A program made the position numbers and the translations under genes. Under the pieces are notes generated by a model. The model did no database searches. It was not told the DNA's origin and worked only from the letters and a program-made list of their open reading frames with translations. Shown here in pieces: positions 43,416-50,731 of a DNA stretch of 50,731 nucleotides. Positions within the stretch are counted from its first letter, which is position 1. Every line of letters starts with the position of its first letter. Source of the stretch: CAZSMK01 sp964608095 (GTDB taxonomy: Bacteria > Sumerlaeota > Sumerlaeia > MWCT01 > JAGHBZ01); contig CAZSMK010000047.1 in assembly GCA_964608095.1 (NCBI GenBank), positions 1 to 50,731 on the forward strand. The letters are read 5' to 3'.

Positions 43416-43743
43416 GACAATAGGGTTCATATTTATTATAGTGGGTTTGGCATTCGACTTTTTTGGATGTCTTGGATTGGTCAGATTACCCGACGTATAT
43501 AATCGCCTCCAGGCGTCCACGAAATGTGTCACACTCGGAACGTGCAGTATATTATTCGGGACGCTCCTTTTAACAGGATTCACCGGCACCGGTACTAAGT
43601 CGCTTCTCTGTATCATTTTTCTTTTGCTGACCTCTCCGGTAGCTGCCCATGCTATTGCCCGCGGCGCTCATCGAGCGGACATTAAACTATGGGAAGGAAG
43701 CGTTGTAGATAAATATAAGGAAGATAAGGAAGGCGAAGCATAG
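43408..43743 (+). CDS. mbhC: MrpG/MnhG-like subunit C
   Basis: 111 residues from the ATG at 43408, which sits behind GGAAGGAAAAG; an upstream open stretch lies inside mbhB and was discarded. IGFIFIIVGLAFDFFGCLGL, VRLPDVYNRLQASTKCVTLG and LTSPVAAHAIARGAHRADIK are MrpG marks. It closes the seven-part Mrp-like block (D/E, F, G, H, A, B, C) of this operon. Confidence 0.92.
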   Translation: MNETIGFIFIIVGLAFDFFGCLGLVRLPDVYNRLQASTKCVTLGTCSILFGTLLLTGFTGTGTKSLLCIIFLLLTSPVAAHAIARGAHRADIKLWEGSVVDKYKEDKEGEA

Positions 43744-43777
43744 TTAAGACAAAAGCATAACACCATGAAGGATGAAT

Positions 43778-44386
43778 ATGAAGTATCCGAAAATAAGAGA
43801 ATTAGTTGAAGCAATCAAGGCCCTGGTAACGGGACCGTATACGTCGAAATTTCCTGCTGAACCACATACGCCTCATCCGAATTTTCGAGGGCAACCTAAA
43901 TTTAATCCCGATAAATGTGTAGGATGTCTCGCCTGTGAAGAAGTGTGCCCGGTTAACGCTATTGCTCACAAGGATAACGTTGATGCTAAGCCGCCCATAC
44001 GTACCATGATTCATTACACAGACACGTGCATCTTCTGCGGTCAGTGTGAAGCCGCATGTATCGCAGACCATGAAGGAATTAAACTTTCAAATGATTGGGA
44101 ACTGAGTTTCTTCGACCGGAAAGAAGCCTATGAAACCATCGACAAAGAACTCCAACTCTGTGAGATTTGCGGGGCGCCGGTCGCATGTAAAGACCATCTC
44201 CTCTGGATTGCAGAGAAACTGGGTGAATTGACTTACTCGAGTCCCACGTTATATCTTTCACGCTTGAAAAAACTCGGAGTGGTTGACGATAACCTTGTTT
44301 CCGCGATAAAAGATAATGGTCGCTCCGATAGAATGAAGATTCTTTGTGCACGATGCAGGAGAGCGACTACTCGAACTACCGAATAA
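43778..44386 (+). CDS. mbhN: Hydrogenase ferredoxin-type subunit N (NuoI-like)
   Basis: 202 residues from the ATG at 43778, with AAGGA five bases ahead; an ATG at 43772 would add two residues but touches the ribosome site. Two [4Fe-4S] motifs, CVGCLACEEVCPVNAI and CIFCGQCEAACIADHEGI, are typical of NuoI/MbhN/EchF. A C-terminal part adds CEICGAPVAC and ILCARCRR, which could hold a further metal site of zinc-ribbon type, as in HyfH-like proteins. It forms the electron entry wire next to the small subunit. In other MBH operons it follows M; here it comes after the Mrp block. Confidence 0.9.
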   Translation: MKYPKIRELVEAIKALVTGPYTSKFPAEPHTPHPNFRGQPKFNPDKCVGCLACEEVCPVNAIAHKDNVDAKPPIRTMIHYTDTCIFCGQCEAACIADHEGIKLSNDWELSFFDRKEAYETIDKELQLCEICGAPVACKDHLLWIAEKLGELTYSSPTLYLSRLKKLGVVDDNLVSAIKDNGRSDRMKILCARCRRATTRTTE

Positions 44387-44403
44387 ATCGACGTCGGTAT
44401 CTT

Positions 44404-44874
44404 ATGAATACACAACCTTCATTTTCCACTATATTCAAGGGTGTTGCCGTTATTGTAGGAGTAGGTAATCCTCTACGAGGTGATGATGGCATCGGTTCTG
44501 CGTTGGTTGCTAACTTGAAGGACAAAATCAACGTCGTGTGTATAGATACAGGCAACGCACCTGAAAACTTTACCGGTACCATCAAGCAGCTTAATCCTGA
44601 CTCGATACTCATAATTGACGCAGTGGACCTTGGTCTTGATCCGGGGAACTACAAATTTATCTCGGTGGATGAGCTTGCGGTTTCCGGCTTTTCGACTCAC
44701 TCTTATTCGCTTCACCTATTTGTTGACTATCTCCGCTCAGAAACGTGCGCAGACATTTATATCCTTGGAATTCAACCCGGCACTACCGATTTCAATGTTC
44801 CCTTATCGAGAGAATTGGAACAAACACTCTCCGAGCTCACACGCTTGATCTTGAACAGTTCTCCGCATTCTTGA
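44404..44874 (+). CDS. hycI: Hydrogenase maturation endopeptidase, HycI family
   Basis: 156 residues from the ATG at 44404; an earlier frame start inside mbhN is unlikely. VGVGNPLRGDDGIGSALVAN and IDAVDLGLDPGNYKFI carry the two nickel-sensing Asp residues, and FSTHSYSLHLFVDYL the His. This protease cuts the C-terminal extension from the large subunit after nickel insertion. It is the last gene of the operon and matches the extended C-terminus of the large subunit. The general Hyp maturation genes are not in the window. Confidence 0.92.
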   Translation: MNTQPSFSTIFKGVAVIVGVGNPLRGDDGIGSALVANLKDKINVVCIDTGNAPENFTGTIKQLNPDSILIIDAVDLGLDPGNYKFISVDELAVSGFSTHSYSLHLFVDYLRSETCADIYILGIQPGTTDFNVPLSRELEQTLSELTRLILNSSPHS

Positions 44875-44877
44875 GCC

Positions 44878-44907
44878 CTATTCTTTATCCACCAGCCGGT
44901 AGAATAG
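44878..44907 (+). terminator. Possible terminator stem after the hydrogenase operon
   Basis: CTATTCT (44878-44884) pairs with AGAATAG (44901-44907), and ACC/GGT inside extend the stem around an AGCC loop. It lies just after the hycI stop, between two convergent genes. No T-run follows closely, so it may be a weak or bidirectional terminator. Confidence 0.35.
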
Positions 44908-44943
44908 AGAAAAGGGTCGAGATCTTACTCCTCACTAAGGAGA

Positions 44944-46632
44944 TTATGATTTTTTCTTATTTACCAGCCTCGTTTCGCTATATACATTTTTTTCCGATGG
45001 TTGACCGTAAATCTCCGGATGCAGGTAGTAACCTTTCTCATCGTCTGGTTTTTCTTCTTCTACGCATATTCGATGCGCTTCCGCATAGGGGTCCTGGCGT
45101 ATACCGGTTACCTGCCATGATACTTTCATATCCGGAGCGCCGCCTCCGATTTTAAATCGGCTACCTTCGATTTCGCGGGCAATATAGAGATCGGGCATAG
45201 GAGCTCCGATTGGCGTAAGCTGATAGCGGAAATCCCTGTTTAAAGGCTGGAACCATTCCGGCATATCAATCCATGCCTCTCCTTTCCCATTCAGAACCAC
45301 ATTGCCGTTATAAATATTCATCATGTCAGGCGATTCAACGAAGGAGTGGTACAAATATTTGTTCGCCGGATCGAGCGGGTGATCAATCTTGAACGATCCG
45401 CTGCTCTTGGAAAGATCACCTATAATTTCAACGTCGCCCACAAATATGCCTCCCATAGCGCCATTACCATGTGCATATATCCCTACGCCGACCGGCGTCA
45501 GGTATCCGCCTACATCTAAACCGAGCATTCCAAAAGCGCCGTTGTATTCGGACTTCCCAAATACGCCCACCCCGGATGGGTCGACGCCCACACCATAAAC
45601 ACCGTGATGGAGTTGTGTGTCTGATTCCCCACTTCCAATGTACCCGTAATTACCATATTCCTTGTTTTTTCCATACACTGCATAATCAAATACATTATCA
45701 ACTTCACCATAAACTCCATAATCTGCAGTTCCAAGGATTCCGAAATTATTAGATACTGCATGGGTTCCTGAGACGCCCCAGCCTTTGTCGGCTGACGACG
45801 CGCCTATCACACCGACACTATCACTCTCGCCGCGTACTCCGAACAAAGTTCCGCCAAGCAACCCGAACGTTCCGTTCGTATTCTCGCCATAAATAGCCTG
45901 ACCGCTGCTGGTACCATACACGGCATAATCCGGACCTCCGAGATATGCCTCGTTGCCAGACGTATTGTACCCATGAACGGCATATCCGCTTGCGCTGCTT
46001 CCATGCACACCGTTACCGCTCAAACTCGAGCCATACACGCCGTTGCCGTTGGCACTTGAACCATACACACCTTCATCTTTAGTACCCAGCTCTCCAAAAT
46101 TACCGCTCGATTGGTGTTCACCGTACACGCCCGGTTGGGATGCGGTATTCGTGCCAGAGATAACCGCATTCTCAGAATCGACCGGGGCGGTCATGATCAA
46201 GGGCGGTTCAACTGTCTTTGCAACTTGCGAACATACTGTTGAGCAGAGCATAACACGGGGAAGAAATGTCTCTGAAGGATCGAACGTACCGTTGTCATCA
46301 ATATCAACGCTAACTTCAAGCCACAGATTTTCGTGGTTTAGAAAAAAGTCTTTCGGAAACGGTGTTATTGCCCCGAGGGTCACACTATAATGACCCTGTG
46401 CCACCTTGACGGATGAAGAATTGGTATGCGCCTCCATCCATAAGCTTGTTCCCATTTTTTCGACATCATACAAATCAAAGCGCATACCATAGAAGCCGCC
46501 GGCAAGGGGGATACCGTCCGGATCCTTTAGAACACCCTGGATAGAAATGACATCGGCGGCACCTACGAAAACGTGAAGGAAGGTTACCATGGTTACTACC
46601 AAAACCCACATAAACACAATGCTCTTTTTCAT
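44944..46632 (-). CDS. Exported glycine-rich repeat protein
   Basis: 562 residues with an AAGGAGGGG ribosome site. Residues 1-25 are a signal peptide. Residues 27-145 form a domain common in large exported proteins of uncultured bacteria (ISIQGVLKDPDGIPLAGGFY, GMRFDLYD, SVTLGAITPFP, LWLEVSVDID, LPRVMLCSTVCSQVAKTVE). Residues about 158-390 carry 20 or so short repeats with G-V-Y-G cores (GVYGSSANGN, GVYGSSLSGN, GVHGSSASGY), which resemble the beta-helical stacks of phage tail spikes and surface fibres. The end (GEAWIDMPEWFQPLNRDFRY, QLTPIG) is a further domain seen after such repeats. A surface or secreted fibre role is inferred; no function is known. Confidence 0.8.
   Translation of the reverse strand: MKKSIVFMWVLVVTMVTFLHVFVGAADVISIQGVLKDPDGIPLAGGFYGMRFDLYDVEKMGTSLWMEAHTNSSSVKVAQGHYSVTLGAITPFPKDFFLNHENLWLEVSVDIDDNGTFDPSETFLPRVMLCSTVCSQVAKTVEPPLIMTAPVDSENAVISGTNTASQPGVYGEHQSSGNFGELGTKDEGVYGSSANGNGVYGSSLSGNGVHGSSASGYAVHGYNTSGNEAYLGGPDYAVYGTSSGQAIYGENTNGTFGLLGGTLFGVRGESDSVGVIGASSADKGWGVSGTHAVSNNFGILGTADYGVYGEVDNVFDYAVYGKNKEYGNYGYIGSGESDTQLHHGVYGVGVDPSGVGVFGKSEYNGAFGMLGLDVGGYLTPVGVGIYAHGNGAMGGIFVGDVEIIGDLSKSSGSFKIDHPLDPANKYLYHSFVESPDMMNIYNGNVVLNGKGEAWIDMPEWFQPLNRDFRYQLTPIGAPMPDLYIAREIEGSRFKIGGGAPDMKVSWQVTGIRQDPYAEAHRICVEEEKPDDEKGYYLHPEIYGQPSEKNVYSETRLVNKKKS
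45952..46071 (-). repeat. Coding tandem repeat, ten-residue (30-base) period
   Basis: Residues 188-227 of the exported protein are four successive ten-residue units (GVYGSSANGN, GVYGSSLSGN, GVHGSSASGY, AVHGYNTSGN). The DNA shows the same 30-base period with some drift. Looser copies continue on both sides between about 45463 and 46161. Confidence 0.7.
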
Positions 46633-46933
46633 GATTATCCCCTCCTTTTTTTAATTTCTCAGTATTTCTATATATATTCTTACTAACTGAGAGATGGGTC
46701 AATGAGAAATTAAGCGATCTATTCGTCGGGACAAAGATGTTGAAACTGAAAGAAACGCTGTAGAGAAACGCAATAAAAAAGTAGATTCGAGTCATTGTTC
46801 AGGAGAAAGGTTTACCTTATAATGAATACGAAAAATCAAAAAAAATATCTTGAACAGCATCCAAAGCCTCTGTTATTTATTGAAATAAGTATTAGATCGT
46901 TAATACTAAAATTAAATGAAAAGGAGATGAACA
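46633..46933. promoter_or_regulatory. Divergent promoter region between repeat protein and radical SAM gene
   Basis: A 301-base region without a gene. Plus strand: TTGTTC (46795-46800), 17 bases, perfect TATAAT (46818-46823), about 105 bases before the radical SAM start. Minus strand: TTGACC (46697-46702), 17 bases, GAATAT (46674-46679), about 40 bases before the repeat protein start. No palindrome or other operator was seen. Confidence 0.55.
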
Positions 46934-48400
46934 ATGGGAATATTATCAACATTAGAAAAGGCTTCGAGTAATGAATTATTGTATTTTGCTTTTTCGCAGA
47001 AACAAATCCGGCATCAAATCTTTCAATACTTGAAAAAACGTTCACTTAATGCGCTGTTGAGGAAGAATTCGTATAATCTGAGCCTTAAGACGCGCTTGGG
47101 CAGGGCAAAACTTGTGGGCGGGTTGATTAACAGCCTCGAGACCGCACTTGACAAGAATCTCATTGCCCCATCTGTCCAGAAACGATTGACACGAAACTTT
47201 ATCAGGGCATTGGTTGAGCAGGAAAGGATCGCGACACGACAGGAATTTGAAAATGTCCATGGCTTCGAACCTCCCTTGTTCTTGTTATTGAGTCCTACAG
47301 GAAAATGTAATCTCCATTGTAAGGGATGCTACGCGAATAGTTCTTCACTCGTCAAAAATCAGTTATCCTATGACACAATGAGGCGGATTATGACGGAAAA
47401 ACAAGAATTATGGGGGAGTTATTTTACGGTTATTTCAGGGGGAGAACCCTTCATGTGGCATTCGCAAGGAAAGAATTTAATCGACCTTGTCGAAGAATTT
47501 CCCGAACAGGTTTTTCTGACATATACAAATGGGACATTGATCACTGCGGAGATTGCCGAACGACTGGCTGAGGCGGGAAACATCTCACCTGCATTGTCTG
47601 TCGAGGGATGGGAATTGCATACTGATGCGCGCCGAGGAAAAGGAGTATTCAAGAAAATAGTACGTGCCTTCGAAAATCTCCGCCAGGCAGGCGTTCCGTT
47701 CGGTATTTCTATCACCGCTACTACACAGAATGCATCCGTCATCCTGGATGACGAACTGCTTGATTTTTATCTCAATGAGATGGGCGCTCTCTATGTCTGG
47801 ATTTTTCAATATATGCCCATTGGACGGTCAAACAGTCTTGATATTATGGTCACACCCGAGCAAAGGGTTCAATTATACAAAGATATGGAACGTCAGGTTC
47901 AGAAGCGCGAAGTATTCATCGTCGAATTCTGGAACAGTGGTCCCTATACCTATGGCTGTCTTGCAGCAGGTAGACCGGGAGGATATTTTGCTATTACGTG
48001 GAACGGCGATGCTATTCCGTGTGTCTTCTTTCCCTATTCCGGCGCTAACGTTGTCGAGGCGTTCGCGAAAGGACAGACCCTCAACGATGTGCTTTTCAAT
48101 CCGCTTTTTACGAAACTCAGGGAATGGCAGGAAACGTATTCCTCACGATTCGGGGAAAAACCCCAGTGCAATCAACTTATGCCTTGTCCTATTCGGGATC
48201 ATATCGATTATGCGCTCGACGCTATAAAGGAAACCAATGCAAATCCTATTGACCAAACCGCCGCTATAGCCTTGAACGATGCAGAGTACCAGAGAGGAAT
48301 GAGGGAGTATGATGTAGAAGTCGAAAAAATTTTCCAGCCTATCTGGGATTCTGAATTTGTACACTCATACAGTGATAAAAACTCTAAGGAAGTTTTTTGA
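46934..48400 (+). CDS. Radical SAM protein with SPASM-like C-terminus
   Basis: 488 residues, preceded by AAAAGGAGATG. The radical SAM motif CNLHCKGC (Cys125, Cys129, Cys132) follows LFLLLSPTGK, and VISGGEPFMW is the SAM-binding GGEP. Late Cys residues in TYGCLAAGRPGGYFAITWNG, IPCVFF and QCNQLMPCPIRDH could hold an auxiliary SPASM-type cluster. Residues 1-110 are an uncommon helical N-terminal extension with many Arg/Lys. Relatives include peptide- and cofactor-maturing enzymes, but no small precursor peptide or partner gene is seen beside it. It stands alone, with its own promoter, and ends 17 bases before a convergent gene. The substrate is unknown. Confidence 0.85.
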   Translation: MGILSTLEKASSNELLYFAFSQKQIRHQIFQYLKKRSLNALLRKNSYNLSLKTRLGRAKLVGGLINSLETALDKNLIAPSVQKRLTRNFIRALVEQERIATRQEFENVHGFEPPLFLLLSPTGKCNLHCKGCYANSSSLVKNQLSYDTMRRIMTEKQELWGSYFTVISGGEPFMWHSQGKNLIDLVEEFPEQVFLTYTNGTLITAEIAERLAEAGNISPALSVEGWELHTDARRGKGVFKKIVRAFENLRQAGVPFGISITATTQNASVILDDELLDFYLNEMGALYVWIFQYMPIGRSNSLDIMVTPEQRVQLYKDMERQVQKREVFIVEFWNSGPYTYGCLAAGRPGGYFAITWNGDAIPCVFFPYSGANVVEAFAKGQTLNDVLFNPLFTKLREWQETYSSRFGEKPQCNQLMPCPIRDHIDYALDAIKETNANPIDQTAAIALNDAEYQRGMREYDVEVEKIFQPIWDSEFVHSYSDKNSKEVF

Positions 48401-48417
48401 AACGCATAACGCAGTAT

Positions 48418-49155
48418 TTAGAGTATCCATTTTCGCTGGATGTTGCGCAGGCTCATGGCGAACAATCCAATGCAGAAGGCGCTGAGCACTGCGAAACTAA
48501 GGACAGAGGGCAATGTGCCCGTGTTATTGATGGCGTCATGAAGGATGTCTGCGCCATAGGTCAGGGGTAGGGCATAGGATAGGGGTTTCAATAAAAGGGG
48601 GAGTTTCTCTATCGGAACGAAGAGCCCGCACAGAAAGATCATAGGGAAGCGGAAAAAATTCGAAAACGTTTGTGCCTCGAACACTTCTTTAACAGAGACC
48701 GCGATAAACAAGCCAAGAAATGTGGAACTGACTGCAATCAAGAAAACTGCAGGAGCAAGTAGTGACCACTTCACTTCCGATAAGTCGGTCAAGAACGATG
48801 CAAAGAAAATCGGAACGAAAGCATTGACCATGCCGAAAATGATCGCACCCGTAGTTTTTGCCAGCATGAGCAACTTGAGCGAGATAGGCGCCAGTAAGAG
48901 TCGCTCGAAAGACCTACCCTTCTTCTCGAATGTTACGGTTACGGAAAGAACACTGGTTGTGCCGAACAATATGCTCAGCGCAACAAGTCCCGGGAGTAAT
49001 TGTTGAAGACTTTCAAGTCCCAGTCCAGAGCGAATGAAAAACATGGCAATCCAGACGAGAGGAAACAGCAATCCCCAGCTGATATTGGGTGGCTTGAGAT
49101 AATAGGAACGCATGTCCTTGGCAAGGATATTCCAGAAGGCGATCCAGCGCTTCAT
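48418..49155 (-). CDS. ABC-2 type exporter permease
   Basis: 245 residues and six predicted spans in the ABC-2 (DrrB/NodJ-like) fold. Marks are RSYYLKPPNISWGLLFPLVW, ALSILFGTTSVLSVTVTFEK with KGRSFERLLLAPIS, and PMIFLCGLFVPIEKLPLLLK with SYALPLTYGADILHDAI. Its start overlaps the ATPase stop (ATGA), so the two form one exporter. The substrate could be a drug, lipid or metal-related compound. It sits in a GC-rich operon headed by an ArsR regulator. Confidence 0.9.
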   Translation of the reverse strand: MKRWIAFWNILAKDMRSYYLKPPNISWGLLFPLVWIAMFFIRSGLGLESLQQLLPGLVALSILFGTTSVLSVTVTFEKKGRSFERLLLAPISLKLLMLAKTTGAIIFGMVNAFVPIFFASFLTDLSEVKWSLLAPAVFLIAVSSTFLGLFIAVSVKEVFEAQTFSNFFRFPMIFLCGLFVPIEKLPLLLKPLSYALPLTYGADILHDAINNTGTLPSVLSFAVLSAFCIGLFAMSLRNIQRKWIL

Positions 49156-50186
49156 GAGCCGTCTCCTTTTCCCGTCTTTTCTCGTTCCTGCTTCATGGTG
49201 TGCGCTTCGATCCCGGTTATGTGAACGAAGACATCCTCGAGTGAGGGACGAATTTTTCGCGCCTCTGTCACTTCGCCACCATGGTCTTCAATAAGGTGTA
49301 CAAGGGGACTTATACGCACCGGTTCAGACGACTCGACCCGCAAAACAGCAGGCGATGTAGCCTGGCATTGAAGCGACGGGAAGGCGGTGAGAATCTCCTC
49401 GCACAGTCTTTCTGTTAAGCCGTTTCGCGCAGGCTTTACGTCTGCGCTACTTGAATCATCCGTGCTACTCGAGACGCCGAACTCGACGACATAGCGACCT
49501 TGTGTCTCGCGCATCAGGTTCTCGACTGAGTCGAGACGGACGATACGCCCTTCGACGATGAAAGCGATTCGCCGGCATAGGCGTTCAGCTTCCTCGATAT
49601 AGTGTGTCGTAAGCAGCATCGTCGTGCCGCCTACGTTCAACTCCGCAATCAACTGGCGAATCTGCCGTGCGCTTGCTACGTCAATTCCGGTGGTCGGCTC
49701 GTCCAGAAACAGGATCGGCGGCTGATGGATGATTCCTGCGGCGATGGTCAGTTTACGTTTCATACCTTTCGAATATCCACCGAACTTGCGTTCCGCAGCC
49801 TGCGACAGTCCGAAGGACTCGAGCAGCTTGCGCGCACGTACATCACGCTCATGGCGGGGCATCCCATAAAGCGCGCCGCAAAAGCAGAGGTTCTCATACC
49901 CGGTCAACTCGGGGTAGAGATTGCTCTCGTCCGGCACCACGCCCATCAAGTGCTGCGCGGCTTTGGGGTGGTGTGAGCACTCGATACCAGCGATGCGAAT
50001 CGAGCCTGCATCGGGTCTCGCCAATCCGGTCAGCATATTAATCGTCGTGGTCTTACCTGCGCCGTTCGGCCCGAGTAGCCCGAACAACTCTCCATCCCGT
50101 ACACCGAACGTAACGGACTCGACAGCCCTGACATCGCCGAAACGTTTTGCCAGCCCGGATACTTCGATTTTATCGTCGTCGTTCAT
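49152..50186 (-). CDS. ABC exporter ATPase
   Basis: 344 residues from the ATG at 50186, chosen because AAAAGG lies 8 bases ahead; the frame is open to 50297, but those residues overlap the end of the ArsR gene. Walker A is GPNGAGKTTT, the signature is YSKGMKRKLTIAAGI and Walker B is PPILFLDEPTTGID, with the switch His in LLTTHYIEEAERLC. A C-terminal 110-residue extension includes a Ser-rich linker (SSSTDDSSSAD) and ends RPSLEDVFVHITG, the usual DrrA-type tail. It powers the ABC-2 permease encoded next. The base composition is clearly richer in G and C than the sugar and hydrogenase regions. Confidence 0.93.
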   Translation of the reverse strand: MNDDDKIEVSGLAKRFGDVRAVESVTFGVRDGELFGLLGPNGAGKTTTINMLTGLARPDAGSIRIAGIECSHHPKAAQHLMGVVPDESNLYPELTGYENLCFCGALYGMPRHERDVRARKLLESFGLSQAAERKFGGYSKGMKRKLTIAAGIIHQPPILFLDEPTTGIDVASARQIRQLIAELNVGGTTMLLTTHYIEEAERLCRRIAFIVEGRIVRLDSVENLMRETQGRYVVEFGVSSSTDDSSSADVKPARNGLTERLCEEILTAFPSLQCQATSPAVLRVESSEPVRISPLVHLIEDHGGEVTEARKIRPSLEDVFVHITGIEAHTMKQEREKTGKGDGS

Positions 50187-50251
50187 TGAACAAACCTTTT
50201 GTAGACATGCCGCATAGCATCTTTTTTCGCATGACACACCAGCGCTTATTA

Positions 50252-50536
50252 TTATTCCCGCTCCGGCTTGAGTAGTTCCCGTGCATAACGGCTCCAAGCG
50301 GAAAGCACAGAATCGTTTATACGATAGTGAACGAAATAGCCTTTCTTTTCGGCTTTGACAATGTCAGCATCGCGCAGGATTCGCAGGTGCTGTGATACCG
50401 CTGCGGGTGTGATGTCCAGGGCGCGTGCCAGGGCATTGACACAAAGGGGGTGACGCTTGAGCAAGGCGACCATACGTACGCGTGTCTCGACCGAGAGCAC
50501 CTTAAAGATGCGAGCGAGTTTTTCGGTGTCATTCAT
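50252..50536 (-). CDS. ArsR-family winged-helix repressor
   Basis: 94 residues. The helix-turn-helix is NALARALDITPAAVSQHLRI with LRDADIVKAEKKGYFVHYRI as the wing. The start LARIFKVLSVETRVRMVALL is standard for ArsR/SmtB proteins. No cysteine pair in the usual metal site (only Cys in HPLCVNALA), so it may not be a simple metal sensor. The ATG at 50536 has no Shine-Dalgarno site and is about 30 bases after the predicted start of transcription. The palindrome at 50554-50573 is its likely binding site, so it probably controls itself and the ABC exporter genes behind it. Confidence 0.92.
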   Translation of the reverse strand: MNDTEKLARIFKVLSVETRVRMVALLKRHPLCVNALARALDITPAAVSQHLRILRDADIVKAEKKGYFVHYRINDSVLSAWSRYARELLKPERE

Positions 50537-50553
50537 GATGGTGCATTTTGAAT

Positions 50554-50573
50554 AAGTATCTACGCATATACTT
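50554..50573. promoter_or_regulatory. Imperfect 20-bp palindrome, probable ArsR operator
   Basis: AAGTATCTACGCATATACTT has perfect AAGTAT/ATACTT arms and a nearly symmetrical centre. It covers the predicted transcription start and touches the -10 of the arsR promoter, 18 bases before the arsR ATG. Confidence 0.65.
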
Positions 50574-50599
50574 TATAACGTCGCTCAACTTCTCGTCAA
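50572..50599 (-). promoter_or_regulatory. Promoter of the arsR-ABC exporter operon
   Basis: On the minus strand TTGACG (50594-50599), 16 bases, TATAAA (50572-50577). Each box matches the sigma70 consensus at 5 of 6. Transcription would begin near 50565, inside the palindrome. Confidence 0.65.
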
Positions 50600-50685
50600 T
50601 TCAAAATGTAACAATGTAGGGGAATCGAGAGAGATTCGCGAAATCGGGAACGTAGCATCAGATACGAATACGAAAGGAACCGGAA

Positions 50686-50731
50686 ATGCTGTTTACCCCA
50701 CGAAATGAGGACGTGCGGGAGAACGCTGCCC
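50686..50731 (+). CDS. Start of a divergent gene (cut by the window edge)
   Basis: An ATG at 50686 behind AAAGGAACCGGAA opens 15 codons (MLFTPRNEDVRENAA) to the end of the window. The ribosome site and the divergent position to arsR support a real gene. Too little is present to name it. Confidence 0.4.
   Translation, partial: MLFTPRNEDVRENAA

Noticed and set aside
44925..44957. CTCCT/AGGAG stem followed by a T-rich stretch as a terminator for the hydrogenase operon
   Set aside because: The stem is only five base pairs, and the T-run is about ten bases away, inside the convergent gene.
45463..46161. Repeats considered as a CRISPR array or intergenic repeat
   Set aside because: They are in frame, code Gly-rich units, have no spacers and lie wholly inside an exported protein gene.

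Overview
The window is bacterial, apparently from an anaerobic, diderm, so far uncultured lineage. It carries an apolipoprotein N-acyltransferase, several Sec-exported proteins, a type II prepilin with an FTLIE cleavage site, corrinoid-type URO-D family genes, GH38 enzymes and a membrane-bound [NiFe] hydrogenase. This mix fits candidate phyla such as Sumerlaeota, Hydrogenedentota, Omnitrophota or the PVC group, but no rRNA or marker gene is present to settle it. No tRNA, rRNA, CRISPR array or transposon was seen.

Layout. (1) 1-481: 5' part of an exported protein gene on the minus strand, running off the left edge. (2) 771-29201: a tightly packed minus-strand cluster of 18 genes for sugar or glycan handling. 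In transcription order it encodes a ROK kinase, a sialate-O-acetylesterase-type esterase, a mannose-6-phosphate-isomerase-like protein, an exported GH38-like enzyme, a GntR/LacI-hybrid regulator, an ABC sugar importer (binding protein and two permeases, no ATPase), two beta-propeller proteins, Lnt, two more beta-propeller proteins, an (alpha/alpha)6 glycosidase, a URO-D family protein, a second GH38-like protein, and an AlgI/AlgJ-type O-acetyl transfer pair. (3) 29330-32306: a terminator, a prepilin, an exported protein and a second URO-D family gene, all on the minus strand. (4) 32605-44874: a 16-gene plus-strand operon for a group-4 [NiFe] hydrogenase built on an Mrp-type antiporter. It opens with two genes resembling the NAD(P)H-oxidising beta/gamma pair of sulfhydrogenase plus a four-cluster ferredoxin, and ends with a HycI-type maturation protease. 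(5) 44944-48400: an exported repeat protein and a radical SAM protein, diverging from a shared promoter region. (6) 48418-50731: a visibly more GC-rich ArsR regulator/ABC-2 exporter operon with a clear promoter and operator, and the start of a divergent gene.

How the genes may work together. In the glycan cluster, exported enzymes (esterase, GH38, beta-propellers) could trim an acetylated, probably mannose-containing glycan. The ABC system would import the products, cytoplasmic hydrolases would finish them, and ROK plus the ManA-like protein would feed hexose phosphate to glycolysis. The hydrogenase could then dispose of fermentation electrons as H2 while pumping ions. These links are inferred from gene content and order; substrates are not proven by the sequence. 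The most unusual system here is the hydrogenase, which combines an apparent NAD(P)H-diaphorase module, a genuine NiFe active-site subunit and two separate large antiporter subunits.
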